Shown here: positions 48,308 through 57,775 of the stretch, piece by piece
How positions within the stretch are numbered: the first letter of the stretch is position 1
How the letters are laid out: each line of letters begins with the position of its first letter
NCBI RefSeq assembly: GCF_015752205.1
Contig: NZ_JADOVG010000013.1
Span: forward strand, 55,112-119,111
Source of the DNA: Polaromonas sp. CG_9.7
GTDB taxonomy: Bacteria; Pseudomonadota; Gammaproteobacteria; Burkholderiales; Burkholderiaceae_C
Length of the DNA stretch: 64,000 nucleotides
Direction: 5' to 3'
Translations under genes and position numbers: made by a program
The notes under the pieces: model-generated
The model's input: only the letters and a program-made list of their open reading frames with translations
What the model was told of the DNA's origin: nothing
The model's database searches: none

Positions 48308-49410
48308 GTGGCGCAAACCTTGACTCGGCGGGTTTATTACAAGGCAAATGTGAGCCACCTTTCATCAACAGCATGATCCAGCCCGTTCACACCCCTAGCC
48401 CGCTGCTGGCCGAAGTGCGCCAGCTAATCGATGCTGCCCGCCAGCGGGTAGCCAGCGTGGTCAATGCCGAACTTACCCAGCTTTACTGGCATATCGGGCG
48501 GCGCATTAGCGCTGAACTGCTGCAGGGACAGCGGGGCGAATACGGCAAGCAGGTGGTGGCAGAACTGGCGCGCCAACTGACGACTGATTTTGGCAAGGGC
48601 TGGAGCGAGCAACAGCTGCGCCACTGCCTGCGCCTGGTGGAAGTTTTCCCGGATGCGCAAATTCTCTCCACAGTGCGGAGGGAATTGTCCTGGTCGCACT
48701 TCAAAGCACTGATTTATATGGAAGACCCGCTCAAACGCGACTTCTATATCGAAATTTGCCGCGTCGAGCGCTGGAGCGTTCGCCAGTTGCAAGAGCGCAT
48801 CAACTCGCTGCTGTTCGAGCGCACCGCCATCTCGAAGAAGCCCGAAGACACCATTCGCCAAGACCTCAGCCTGCTGCGCGACCAAGGCCAGCTGTCACCC
48901 GACCTGACCTTTCGCGACCCCTATGTGCTCGACTTCCTGGGCCTGTCCGACAGCTATTCTGAAAAAGACCTTGAATCCGCCATCCTGGCTGAACTGCAGC
49001 GTTTCATCATCGAGCTAGGCAGCGACTTTGCCTTCATGGCCCGACAGAAGCGCATCACCATCGACCACCGCGACTACTACATCGACCTGCTTTTTTACCA
49101 CCGCCGCCTGCGCCGCCTGGTCGCCATTGATCTGAAAATCGGCGAATTCGAGGCCGCCTACAAAGGCCAGATGGAGCTTTACCTGCGTTACCTGGAAAAG
49201 CACGAGCAGATGGAAGGCGAGGCCACCCCCATCGGCCTCATCCTGTGTACCGGCAAGAGTGAAGAACATGTCGAACTGCTGCAGTTGCCCCAAAGCAACA
49301 TCCGGGTGGCCGACTACCTCACCTTGCTCCCGCCGCGCGAAACCCTGCAAGCCAAGTTGCACCAGTCCATTGAACTGGCCCGCATCAAACTGCGCGGCGA
49401 AGCTAGCTAA
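48304..49410 (+). CDS. YhcG-type PD-(D/E)XK nuclease-domain protein (DUF1016)
   Basis: 368 residues. N-terminal DUF1016 helical domain (AELTQLYWHIGRRISAELLQ, GWSEQQLRHCLRLVEVFP, LSWSHFKALIYMEDPLKRDFYIE) and a C-terminal PD-(D/E)XK nuclease fold (DYYIDLLFYHRRLRRLVAIDLKIGEF, with D...DLK as the active-site set; then GQMELYLRYLE). The start at 48304 overlaps the antitoxin stop; ATG at 48373 (MIQPVHTPSP) may be the real start. Role unknown; linked to mobile elements and suspected DNA defence or repair. Confidence 0.88.
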   Translation: MSGANLDSAGLLQGKCEPPFINSMIQPVHTPSPLLAEVRQLIDAARQRVASVVNAELTQLYWHIGRRISAELLQGQRGEYGKQVVAELARQLTTDFGKGWSEQQLRHCLRLVEVFPDAQILSTVRRELSWSHFKALIYMEDPLKRDFYIEICRVERWSVRQLQERINSLLFERTAISKKPEDTIRQDLSLLRDQGQLSPDLTFRDPYVLDFLGLSDSYSEKDLESAILAELQRFIIELGSDFAFMARQKRITIDHRDYYIDLLFYHRRLRRLVAIDLKIGEFEAAYKGQMELYLRYLEKHEQMEGEATPIGLILCTGKSEEHVELLQLPQSNIRVADYLTLLPPRETLQAKLHQSIELARIKLRGEAS

Positions 49411-49442
49411 GCACCCGTAATAACCAAGCCGAAGCCCACACC

Positions 49443-50534
49443 ATGATCGAATTCATCGACCTTAAAGCCCAGCAAGCCCGCATCAAAGACCAGATCGACA
49501 CCGGCATCCAGCGCGTGCTGGCCCACGGCCAGTACATTCTTGGCCCCGAAGTGGCCGAGCTTGAGGAAAAGCTGGCCACCTTCACTGGCGCCAAACACTG
49601 CATTACCGTGGCCAATGGCACCGACGCCCTGCAAATCTCCCAAATGGCACTGGGCATTGGCCCTGGCGATGAAGTCATCACCCCCGGCTTTACCTATATT
49701 GCCACCGCCGAAACCGTCGCCCTGCTGGGTGCCAAGCCGGTGTATGTCGATATTGACCCGCGCACCTACAACCTGGACCCGGCTTTGCTTGAAGCCGCCA
49801 TCACCCCGCGTACCAAGGCCATCATCCCGGTCAGCCTGTACGGCCAGTGCGCAGACATGGACGCCATCAACGCCATTGCCGCCAAACACGGCATACCGGT
49901 GATTGAAGACGCAGCCCAAAGCTTTGGCGCCAGCTACAAAGGCCGCAAAAGCTGCAACCTCAGCACCATTGCCTGCGCCAGTTTCTTTCCCAGCAAGCCG
50001 CTGGGCTGCTACGGCGACGGCGGGGCCATCTTTACCAGCGACGACGAACTGGCCAAAGTCATCCGGCAAATCGCCCGCCACGGCCAAGACAGGCGCTACC
50101 ACCACATCCGCGTGGGCACCAACAGCCGCCTGGACACAATTCAGGCCGCCATCCTGTTGCCCAAGCTGGAGATTTTTGAAGAAGAAATTGCCCTGCGCCA
50201 GCAAGTGGCTCAAAACTACGACGCACTGCTAAGCCAGGCGGGCATCAGCACCACACCCTACATCGAGCCCCACAACACCAGCGTGTACGCCCAGTACACC
50301 ATTCGTGTCCAAAACCGTGAGTTACTGCAGGAAAAGCTCAAGGCGGCCGGCATACCCACCGTGGTGCATTACCCCATTCCGTTGAACCAGCAGCCCGCCG
50401 TGGCCGATGCCGGTGCGCAATTGCCCGAGGGCGATGCCGTGGCGCAGCAGGTGCTCAGCCTGCCCATGCATCCGTACCTGACAGCGGAAGACCAGCAAAC
50501 CATCGTGGCCGCGCTGCAGCAGGCCGGTGCTTGA
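49443..50534 (+). CDS. wlbC: DegT/DnrJ/EryC1-type sugar aminotransferase (WlbC/WbpE-like)
   Basis: 363 residues. PLP-dependent transamination of a 3-keto-sugar nucleotide, giving the 3-amino sugar. IEFIDLKAQQARIKDQIDTG start; TGAKHCITVANGTDALQ; VIEDAAQSFGASYKG; the PLP-binding Lys in CASFFPSKPLGCYGDGGA (SFFPSKPLG); HHIRVGTNSRLDTIQAAIL. It belongs with tviB-wlbA-wlbB but is separated from them by the toxin-antitoxin-nuclease cassette. Confidence 0.93.
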   Translation: MIEFIDLKAQQARIKDQIDTGIQRVLAHGQYILGPEVAELEEKLATFTGAKHCITVANGTDALQISQMALGIGPGDEVITPGFTYIATAETVALLGAKPVYVDIDPRTYNLDPALLEAAITPRTKAIIPVSLYGQCADMDAINAIAAKHGIPVIEDAAQSFGASYKGRKSCNLSTIACASFFPSKPLGCYGDGGAIFTSDDELAKVIRQIARHGQDRRYHHIRVGTNSRLDTIQAAILLPKLEIFEEEIALRQQVAQNYDALLSQAGISTTPYIEPHNTSVYAQYTIRVQNRELLQEKLKAAGIPTVVHYPIPLNQQPAVADAGAQLPEGDAVAQQVLSLPMHPYLTAEDQQTIVAALQQAGA

Positions 50535-50636
50535 GTGCGATGCGCATAGATCGAAGCAGGCAGGGCGCAGACAAGATGATTCCGCCCCCTATTTTTAAGC
50601 TAAAACAGCCTTTACCGCACGTCGAACGGGCGGTAC

Positions 50637-50657
50637 TAGCTATTAAATACATAGCTA
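50637..50657 (-). repeat. Dispersed AGCTA-type repeat between aminotransferase and flippase genes
   Basis: The core AGCTATTAAATACATAGCT at 50638-50656, with GCTGGCGTGCTTGC to the right; a reverse-orientation copy. Confidence 0.7.
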
Positions 50658-50736
50658 ATTGCTGGCGTGCTTGCAGCAAGCAGCCCGTTAAAAACCGCCT
50701 TTTTCCCCGTGACCGGGTCAGCCTGCTGTGCTTGTA

Positions 50737-52098
50737 ATGCGTCAAAAATTAGACGCCCTGTTTCGCCAAGGCTTTGTCAGGTCGGTCGGTGTATTGGTCG
50801 GCGGCACGGCACTTGCCCAGGCGCTGATGGTGCTGATCCTGCCATTGTTGACGCGACTATATTCGCCTGAAGACTTCAGCGTCTTGGCGGTTTACACAGC
50901 TATCCTTGGGATCATTTCCGTCGCCGCTTGCCTGCGCTTGGAAATTGCCATCCCATTGCCGCAGTGTGACGACGATGCAGTCAATCTTCTTGCACTAGCG
51001 TTGTGCAGTTCCGCCGGAGTCGCAGGGTTGTCAACACTCATCGTGGCGTTGTTTCCGATGCAGATCATCACTTTGTTTGCCCAGCCAAAACTGGAGCCCT
51101 ACCTGTGGCTATTACCTTTGGGCATCTGGCTCAGCAGTTCATACGCAGCATTGCAGTTTTGGACGACCCGCAAAAAAAGGTTCTCTGTCATTGCAAAAAC
51201 CCGCATGACACAGGCGATTGGCGGGGCAGGTGCGCAAGTCGGCTTGGGCTGGGCAAGCATCGCACCGCTGGGCTTGGTGCTCGGACAAATGATTAATAGT
51301 GGAGCAGGCATTTTCGGATTGGTGCGTGATGCATTAAAAAACGATCGACCTGCATTGCGCGCCATCAACTGGCCAGGTATGCAGAGGACGTTTTCTGAAT
51401 ATGACCGTTTTCCAAAATATTCGACAATTGAATCTTTGGCAAACAGTGCGAGCATTCAATTACCAGTCATTATTATCGCAGCACTGGCTGCCGGGCCAGA
51501 GGCAGGTTTTCTCATGCTGGCCAGTCGGGTCATGTTTGCCCCCATGGCATTGATAGGTGGTGCTGTTTCCCAAGTATATCTTTCACGTGCGCCGGATGAA
51601 TTCCGCAAAGGCACTTTAGGGGCATTCACCGCTAACATCATGGGAGGCTTGGTAAAAACTGGTGTGGGCCCGCTAATATTCGCAGGCATTGTTGCACCGG
51701 TCGCCTTTCCATTCATTTTTGGTGCGCAGTGGCAACGTGCTGGTGAAATGGTTGCATGGATGACACCTTGGTTTGTCATGCAATTCATCTCTTCGCCAAT
51801 TTCCATGACATTGCATGTCACACAGAGCCAGCGAACGGCCCTTACATTACAAATTCTCGGATTTTTTATGCGCGTCGGTGCGGTTGTAGCCGCAGCTCAT
51901 TGGGCGCAACGGTGGATTGTTGAGATTTATGCGGCATCTGGATTTATCTTTTACCTTGTTTATGTTTGTGTAGTAGTAGCAATAACTAACATACGAATTA
52001 AAAATCTATTAAATGTATTGAAACCCGGATTTTTCATTGCTGTTTTATGGATTATTTTATCAATAATGCTGCGTGTAGTTCATTGGAAACTGACGTGA
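50737..52098 (+). CDS. wzx: Polysaccharide flippase (Wzx-like)
   Basis: 453 residues, about twelve hydrophobic segments. Moves lipid-linked repeat units across the inner membrane. FVRSVGVLVGGTALAQALMVLILPLLTRLYSPEDFSVLAVYTAILGIIS at the N-terminus is the typical MATE-like/Wzx start. I use ATG 50737; a GTG at 50728 is in frame. Composition turns AT-rich towards the 3' end, where the low-GC block begins. Confidence 0.88.
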   Translation: MRQKLDALFRQGFVRSVGVLVGGTALAQALMVLILPLLTRLYSPEDFSVLAVYTAILGIISVAACLRLEIAIPLPQCDDDAVNLLALALCSSAGVAGLSTLIVALFPMQIITLFAQPKLEPYLWLLPLGIWLSSSYAALQFWTTRKKRFSVIAKTRMTQAIGGAGAQVGLGWASIAPLGLVLGQMINSGAGIFGLVRDALKNDRPALRAINWPGMQRTFSEYDRFPKYSTIESLANSASIQLPVIIIAALAAGPEAGFLMLASRVMFAPMALIGGAVSQVYLSRAPDEFRKGTLGAFTANIMGGLVKTGVGPLIFAGIVAPVAFPFIFGAQWQRAGEMVAWMTPWFVMQFISSPISMTLHVTQSQRTALTLQILGFFMRVGAVVAAAHWAQRWIVEIYAASGFIFYLVYVCVVVAITNIRIKNLLNVLKPGFFIAVLWIILSIMLRVVHWKLT

Positions 52099-52224
52099 AT
52101 GCTGCAGTTGAACACGGCGTATTGGTCCGCCCTTATTAGGTGGTCAGCTGCAATACTAGTCTGACATGGATTTCCTAGTGACTATTTGAATGGCAAAAAC
52201 GTAACGGTTCAAGATATTGATTAT
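52099..52224. other. Short gap at the start of the AT-rich block
   Basis: 126 bases between wzx and the beta-helix gene. No clear Shine-Dalgarno or terminator. An alternative start of the next gene (52186) lies in it. Confidence 0.4.
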
Positions 52225-53400
52225 ATGATTAAAATCATTCGGCGAAGCGCTTTGATGTTGCTTGCAGGCGTCTCAGTGCCTGCATTAGTAGGTCGTGCCG
52301 TTTGGGCTGGAGTGCCCAATATAATAAAAAGTGAATTTCAAGATTATGTAACTCTTGAGCAGTTTGGTGCGAAAGGTGACGGAGTTTCTGACGATTCAAC
52401 TGCATTAGAAAAAGCTGCATCTACTGGAAAAGAGATACATATACAAAAAGACAAAATATACCAAATAAATATTCAAAAAACAATTAATAAAGATATTCGA
52501 ATTGTCGGAGGTGGGACATTGCTGTTTTCCACAATAGGAAGAACAGCCTTGTTATGTACTGGTCGAGTTTATTTAGAGGAAGTAACGCTGGATGGTAATA
52601 ACATAGCAAACGAACTAATTAGATGCACTGGTTCTGAATTTAAAATGGTTGGAGGCATTGTTAAAAACGTATTTAATTTAGCAGCTAGATATAATATAAC
52701 TGGAATTCAGATAACTGATTGTGATTCTGTGAATATATATGGAGTTAACTTTTCTTCTATATGCGGCCCTGGGAATGGAGTAATAGGTGATTCAATAGGC
52801 GCTATTGCTGCTATTCAGATTACCGGTTCATGTAATCATGGAGTTATTAAAGGCTGTAACTTCGTTAACGTGAATAATCGACAAAATATTGGTGAAAAAT
52901 CTAATTTTGAAGATGCTGATGCCATTCGCTGTTATTCAACGACCGGCGATCAAAATATAGAAATTTCTGAAAACGTATTTTTTGATATTGGTAAAAGAGC
53001 TGCAAAATTTTCAGGTACTGAAAACTCGATATATGCTTTTGAGAAAAATGTAATTACATCGGGATACAGTAAAACAGTTGACGATGGACTTGTGCTGGGT
53101 AATGGCATGTTCTCGGTGGTCTCTTGTTATAGTGGGTATTTTGTTGCTAGAGCGAATTGGCTTGTTAGTGGTGTTGTTGGTTACTTTTTTGAGGGTGGAA
53201 CAGCTAAACTAAAAAGTGTAGAGTTGGTAGGTAATACATATGCACCTGAATTCCATAAAACCGTCAATACATCCGTGACAAGATTTTCATACATTGGAAA
53301 GATATTAAATTCAAATATTTATTTTAAAGAGTACAGCAACAAAGTTATTAATACTTATAGAAATAATGTTGTATTCAATAATAAAAATTATTCTGAATAA
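52225..53400 (+). CDS. Exported right-handed beta-helix (pectate-lyase-like) protein
   Basis: 391 residues from ATG 52225. N-terminus MIKIIRRSALMLLAGVSVPA then LVGRAVWA resembles a Tat-type signal (RRSALML). LEQFGAKGDGVSDDSTALEKA is the typical beginning of pectate-lyase_3/GH28-like helices; repeated turns with Asn/Asp follow (for example VYLEEVTLDGNNIANELIR, NISISENVF-like stretches). Could cut or modify the polysaccharide, or be a structural surface protein; no catalytic residues assigned. AT-rich. Confidence 0.75.
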   Translation: MIKIIRRSALMLLAGVSVPALVGRAVWAGVPNIIKSEFQDYVTLEQFGAKGDGVSDDSTALEKAASTGKEIHIQKDKIYQINIQKTINKDIRIVGGGTLLFSTIGRTALLCTGRVYLEEVTLDGNNIANELIRCTGSEFKMVGGIVKNVFNLAARYNITGIQITDCDSVNIYGVNFSSICGPGNGVIGDSIGAIAAIQITGSCNHGVIKGCNFVNVNNRQNIGEKSNFEDADAIRCYSTTGDQNIEISENVFFDIGKRAAKFSGTENSIYAFEKNVITSGYSKTVDDGLVLGNGMFSVVSCYSGYFVARANWLVSGVVGYFFEGGTAKLKSVELVGNTYAPEFHKTVNTSVTRFSYIGKILNSNIYFKEYSNKVINTYRNNVVFNNKNYSE

Positions 53401-53426
53401 AATTATCTAAAAATTTATTTTTTATC

Positions 53427-54659
53427 ATGAAATTTAAAACTTATCGAGTTATTAAAAATTTCACTTCTAAAATATCATTTGTCTTAGTTGTTTTATTTTG
53501 TTTAGCGGGTTTGGTTTCCGTTTTTTATTATAAAACCACACCAAAAGGCCAGACAATCTTAATTTTAGTAAGCGCAATTTTGTTTTTTTTGAGATTGAAA
53601 GAAATAATTAATATTGATAAATTGTTGAGTATTTCAAAGCCAGTATTTTGGTTTGGATTGTTTGCACTTATTGTCTCAATTAATCTTGTGCTCCAGAAAA
53701 TGCAAGGCTATGATTTGATTGGATTAGATGGGCGGTCATCATACTGGGCCTCTATGGAAATATTTGTCTTAGGTTTGATTTGGTTTTTTTGTGGCGCATC
53801 AATACAATTTTTAGAATTTAGTAAATCAAACTTGAGAGCTTGCCTGCTTATTGGCATAGTATTTTTATTGATTTATGGTTCACTGAATGGTGGCGTAGTG
53901 ATCTCATACGCTGATCTCAATGCTGAAACCATTAGTGAAAGTCAAATTAATCATTTGACAACTGGTGATAATGTGGTAATTTTACTTCTAATTGGATATG
54001 GATTTGCAAATAAACGATTAAAGTTGCTGGTTGCGCCAGTAATATTAATAATATTATTTTCTCTTGGCGGGCGAAATGCTTTATTGACGTTAATTGTAGG
54101 CATTTTAATTTATCATTTTTTGCGCGGTGAAGTTACAAATATTTTTTCTATATTAATTCCTGTTCTGGGGGTGGTTATTGTTATTGGATTTTTATTTGAG
54201 TTAAATCATATTAATGATGATCTAGTTGCCAGAATGTTTTTTTTAGATGGGTTAGGCTCTGATGCTTCGTTTGTCCAGAGAAATAGACAGATTTATGAGT
54301 CGGTAATTAATCTCACTGCTCAAGCGCCAATTGGAAATGCTTCTTTAATCGTAAGGCAGCAAGGTGTTTTTGGAGGTTACTCACATAATATACTTAGCGT
54401 ATGGCAATTTTTTGGATTGGTTCCATTTGCGATATTATTTTTGATGATGATCAAAACTACTAAATATATGTGGTTTAAGTTAAAAAAAATAACTTTACCT
54501 TTGGATGAGTTTGCTGCCATCCTTCTAATTTATTCTGTGCTTTGTGTTTTTATATCGCGTGCTATTGGGTTTCCATGTTTTTGGTTAGCTATGGGATATT
54601 GGATGGCTCGTTCTGTTAAAAGACAAGACGGTGTAAATAAAAAAATTATTTATTCTTAA
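53427..54659 (+). CDS. Predicted O-antigen polymerase (Wzy-like)
   Basis: 410 residues with about ten strongly hydrophobic segments and a large periplasmic loop in the last third (ELNHINDDLVARMFFLDGLGSDASFVQRNRQIYESVINL... GGYSHNILSVWQFFG), the usual Wzy/Wzz arrangement with an HN/NRxxY-type loop. No sequence signature proves it; the assignment rests on topology and its place between wzx and glycosyltransferases. AT-rich. Confidence 0.75.
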   Translation: MKFKTYRVIKNFTSKISFVLVVLFCLAGLVSVFYYKTTPKGQTILILVSAILFFLRLKEIINIDKLLSISKPVFWFGLFALIVSINLVLQKMQGYDLIGLDGRSSYWASMEIFVLGLIWFFCGASIQFLEFSKSNLRACLLIGIVFLLIYGSLNGGVVISYADLNAETISESQINHLTTGDNVVILLLIGYGFANKRLKLLVAPVILIILFSLGGRNALLTLIVGILIYHFLRGEVTNIFSILIPVLGVVIVIGFLFELNHINDDLVARMFFLDGLGSDASFVQRNRQIYESVINLTAQAPIGNASLIVRQQGVFGGYSHNILSVWQFFGLVPFAILFLMMIKTTKYMWFKLKKITLPLDEFAAILLIYSVLCVFISRAIGFPCFWLAMGYWMARSVKRQDGVNKKIIYS

Positions 54660-54730
54660 TCCGCAAATATAGAACATTAATAATTTGATAGAAATTTAAA
54701 TTTTTATCTAATATTTTATCGGAGAATAAT

Positions 54731-55822
54731 GTGAAGGTTTTGCATAGTGCAGCGTTACCAAATCCTGGTCTTGGAATAGTAAATCAAATGAAATGGGAGC
54801 AGGCTGCTGCTAAAAAGTTGGGCCTAAATTGGGATGTTCGATTTTACTGTCCAATTGGTACAATTGAAAAATCAGAAATTAGTATTTTTTCCAAAAGAAA
54901 AAATTTGATGGGAAGTTTTTTATTGAGAAAAGCATTTGTTTGGATTCAATTTCGTATTGATTATTATCGGTGGCTCTTTGAGATAAGTACAGAATACGAT
55001 ATTTTTATACTACGTTATCTTGGTTATGATCCGTTTCAGTATTTTTTTGTAAAGCATATCAAAAAGCCAGTTTACTTTGTCCATCATACTCTTGAGGTTC
55101 CCGAGTTCGCATCCGATTCTGGTTTTCCTGCCTATGTAAAAGCAAAAGCAGAAGAATTTATTGGGAAAAGAATATTACCTTTATCTGCTGGAATAGTTGG
55201 TGTCACTCAAGAAATTGTTGACTATGAAATGCAACGATCTGGATTGGTTGGGTTTAAGAATTTCGTTTATCCGAATGGAATATGTTATGTTGATAATATT
55301 AATTTAGATCAAAGATTGGATATTCCAGAATTAATTTTTGTCGCAAGTTTTTTCGATGAATGGCATGGGCTGGATCTAATAATTTCTGCTATGAAAAAAA
55401 ATAATGCCAAATTTATTCTTCATCTTGTGGGATGTGTTGGACAAAGAGATTTGATTATGGCTAAAGAAGATATTCGAATTCATATTCATGGACGCTTACC
55501 TCATACGGAAATTTTGCAACTGATGCAACGTTGTGCGATAGGTCTCTCATCATTTGCTCTTTTTCGCAAAGGTATGAGTGAGGCAAGTACGCTTAAAGTT
55601 AGGGAGTATTTGATGATGGGGTTGCCTGTATATTCAGGGCATAAAGATATTTTTCCAGATTTATTTTTATATTATAAAAATGGCCCTGTCGATATTGATA
55701 TGATTATTGCATTTGCGATGCAGTGTATAAGTTTAAATAGAGCAATTGTTGCTGCAAGTGCTCGCGAATACATTGAAAAAGACATATTATTAAGTAAGTT
55801 TAGTTCTTTTGTTCTTGGATGA
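54731..55822 (+). CDS. Glycosyltransferase (GT4-like)
   Basis: 363 residues from GTG 54731, with GGAG 6 bases ahead. GT-B fold features: N-terminal VKVLHSAALPNPGLGIVNQMKWE and a C-terminal donor domain with GRLPHTEILQLMQRCAIGLSSFALFRKGMSEASTLKVREYLMMGLPVYS, matching the E-x7-E type region. Adds one sugar of the repeat unit; donor unknown. AT-rich. Confidence 0.8.
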   Translation: MKVLHSAALPNPGLGIVNQMKWEQAAAKKLGLNWDVRFYCPIGTIEKSEISIFSKRKNLMGSFLLRKAFVWIQFRIDYYRWLFEISTEYDIFILRYLGYDPFQYFFVKHIKKPVYFVHHTLEVPEFASDSGFPAYVKAKAEEFIGKRILPLSAGIVGVTQEIVDYEMQRSGLVGFKNFVYPNGICYVDNINLDQRLDIPELIFVASFFDEWHGLDLIISAMKKNNAKFILHLVGCVGQRDLIMAKEDIRIHIHGRLPHTEILQLMQRCAIGLSSFALFRKGMSEASTLKVREYLMMGLPVYSGHKDIFPDLFLYYKNGPVDIDMIIAFAMQCISLNRAIVAASAREYIEKDILLSKFSSFVLG

Positions 55823-55875
55823 CGATTTATTGTGATTATTCTGAATTTTAGTCAAATAATAATCTTTGTGTATAT

Positions 55876-56880
55876 ATGAATTCAATTCATTTTATAGAAA
55901 CGTTTGACAACGCTGGCGGTGGTATTCCTCGGATTGCTGCAACTCTTAAAAAATATTTTCCTGAAGACGAGGTTTTTGCTGTCAATGATGGCTGGACTAA
56001 TTTGTATTATGCATTTATTGCTATGCGTCGTCGCCGCTTGGTATATGGTACGGTTTTCTTACATAACATATATAGTTTCAAAGGTTTATTTTTTTCGATA
56101 TTATTCTCGCTATTTTTAGGGCTTAGATTATTTGTGACAACGCATGGCGCGGCAAATAAAAGTTTAGTTTTTATTAGCAGAAAAAAAGTTATATATTTTA
56201 AATATTTTTTCTGGTTGGTAAATTTATTTGTTCGCAAATATCATTTCTTGAATCTTGGAGAATTTAATAATAGCTATATTAAAAATATTGCTAAAAATAA
56301 AAAAATTATTTTTTCCTATCCAGTTCTCTTGGATTCACAGGTGCCCGAAAGAGATCGCCCGATGCTGGGGCGTAGTGATTTAAGAATTGTTTTTTATTCG
56401 CGCGTCGAAGAGCGTAAAGGGATATACATATTAATTGAGTCTATAAAAAAACTCAGAGAGAATAATTTTAATATTAAATTATTTGTTTATGGGTCGATTG
56501 AGGATTCAAAATTTCTTCCATTAATTGATGGTGTTGAGTATATTCAATATAATGGATTAATATCTCAAATGGACTATATGAAATTATCTGTTGCGTATGA
56601 TATATTTTGTCTCCCTTCGTTTGGTGAAGCGCATAGCCTTTCGCTTTATGAGAATATTTTTCTTGGTATTCCTTGCATAGTTTCGCAAGAAACTAATGCG
56701 CCAACTTGTAGTGGAGTTATTGTTTATGGAGAGGCTAAAGATTTTATTAAATTATCTTTGGCAATAGTAGAATTATTTGATGTGGCGCGATTGACCTGTG
56801 CTTCCAATGATAATCTGCATTATTCTCGTAAGTATAACGATAATATCGTTTCTGAAATTAAGCAAAAATTAAGTATTTAG
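55876..56880 (+). CDS. Glycosyltransferase (GT4-like)
   Basis: 334 residues. N-terminal IHFIETFDNAGGGIPRIAATLKKYF (glycine-rich acceptor loop), C-terminal GLISQMDYMKLSVAYDIFCLPSFGEAHSLSLYENIFLGIPCIVSQETNAP, the family's EAHxLxLYE donor site. Very AT-rich. Specificity unknown. Confidence 0.83.
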   Translation: MNSIHFIETFDNAGGGIPRIAATLKKYFPEDEVFAVNDGWTNLYYAFIAMRRRRLVYGTVFLHNIYSFKGLFFSILFSLFLGLRLFVTTHGAANKSLVFISRKKVIYFKYFFWLVNLFVRKYHFLNLGEFNNSYIKNIAKNKKIIFSYPVLLDSQVPERDRPMLGRSDLRIVFYSRVEERKGIYILIESIKKLRENNFNIKLFVYGSIEDSKFLPLIDGVEYIQYNGLISQMDYMKLSVAYDIFCLPSFGEAHSLSLYENIFLGIPCIVSQETNAPTCSGVIVYGEAKDFIKLSLAIVELFDVARLTCASNDNLHYSRKYNDNIVSEIKQKLSI

Positions 56881-56885
56881 TAATT

Positions 56886-57749
56886 ATGTTGAAAAATAAA
56901 ATATTAGTGCTTGGGGCTTCTGGCATGTTGGGTAATGCTGTGCTAAAGTTTTTTCACGGGAGCGAAGGTTGCTCGGTAGTTGGCTCGGCACGGTCGGGTG
57001 GAGGATTGCGTTATTTACCTAAGGAACTACAAGACTGCGTGGTATGTGGTGTAGATGTAGAAAATTTAGATAGTTTAATGAGACTATTTACGTTGACTCG
57101 GCCCGAAGTAGTTATTAATTGTATTGGCTTGGTTAAACAATTGTCCGAAGCCGACGACCCACTCGCAGCCATTCCCATTAATGCCTTGCTTCCACACCGT
57201 CTTGCCCGGTTGTGTGCTGTCGCCGGTGCGCGTTTTATTCATATGAGTACTGATTGCGTATTTGCAGGAACCAAAGGCATGTACCGTGAAGTCGAATCTA
57301 CAGATGCCCGTGACCTTTATGGTTTAAGTAAATATCTTGGAGAAGTAGATTATCCACATGCTATTACATTGCGTACTTCTATCATTGGTCACGAGCTTAA
57401 TAGTGCCCATGGTTTGATCGGTTGGTTTTTGGCGCAAAATGGCGCTGTAAATGGCTTTACGCGTGCAATTTTCTCAGGCTTGCCAACTGTAGAGCTTGCG
57501 CGCGTGATTCGCGATTTTGTAATTCCAAATCCTGAACTGCGTGGGGTTTATCACGTTTCTGCAGAACCAATAGCTAAGTACGATTTGCTTCAACTCGTTG
57601 CACACGTCTATGAGAAAAATATATTAATTAATCCCGACGATAGCCTGGTAATTGATCGTTCGCTCAATTCCGAACGCTTTCGCAAGATTACAGGTTATCA
57701 GACACCTGCCTGGCCAGAGTTAATTCGCCGCATGCGTGAATTTGCTTGA
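56886..57749 (+). CDS. fnlB: FnlB/WbjC-like NAD(P)-dependent sugar reductase
   Basis: 287 residues; extended SDR of the RmlD group. ILVLGASGMLGNAVLKFF binds NAD(P); INCIGLVKQLSEADDPL, IHMSTDCVFAGTKG and DLYGLSKYLGEVDYPHAITLRTS (YGLSK catalytic pair) are characteristic. Works with FnlA and FnlC to make UDP-N-acetyl-L-fucosamine from UDP-GlcNAc. GC rises within this gene, so it marks the right edge of the AT-rich block. Confidence 0.88.
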   Translation: MLKNKILVLGASGMLGNAVLKFFHGSEGCSVVGSARSGGGLRYLPKELQDCVVCGVDVENLDSLMRLFTLTRPEVVINCIGLVKQLSEADDPLAAIPINALLPHRLARLCAVAGARFIHMSTDCVFAGTKGMYREVESTDARDLYGLSKYLGEVDYPHAITLRTSIIGHELNSAHGLIGWFLAQNGAVNGFTRAIFSGLPTVELARVIRDFVIPNPELRGVYHVSAEPIAKYDLLQLVAHVYEKNILINPDDSLVIDRSLNSERFRKITGYQTPAWPELIRRMREFA

Positions 57750-57775
57750 CTCTAGTTTAGAAAGAAATCAGTAAA

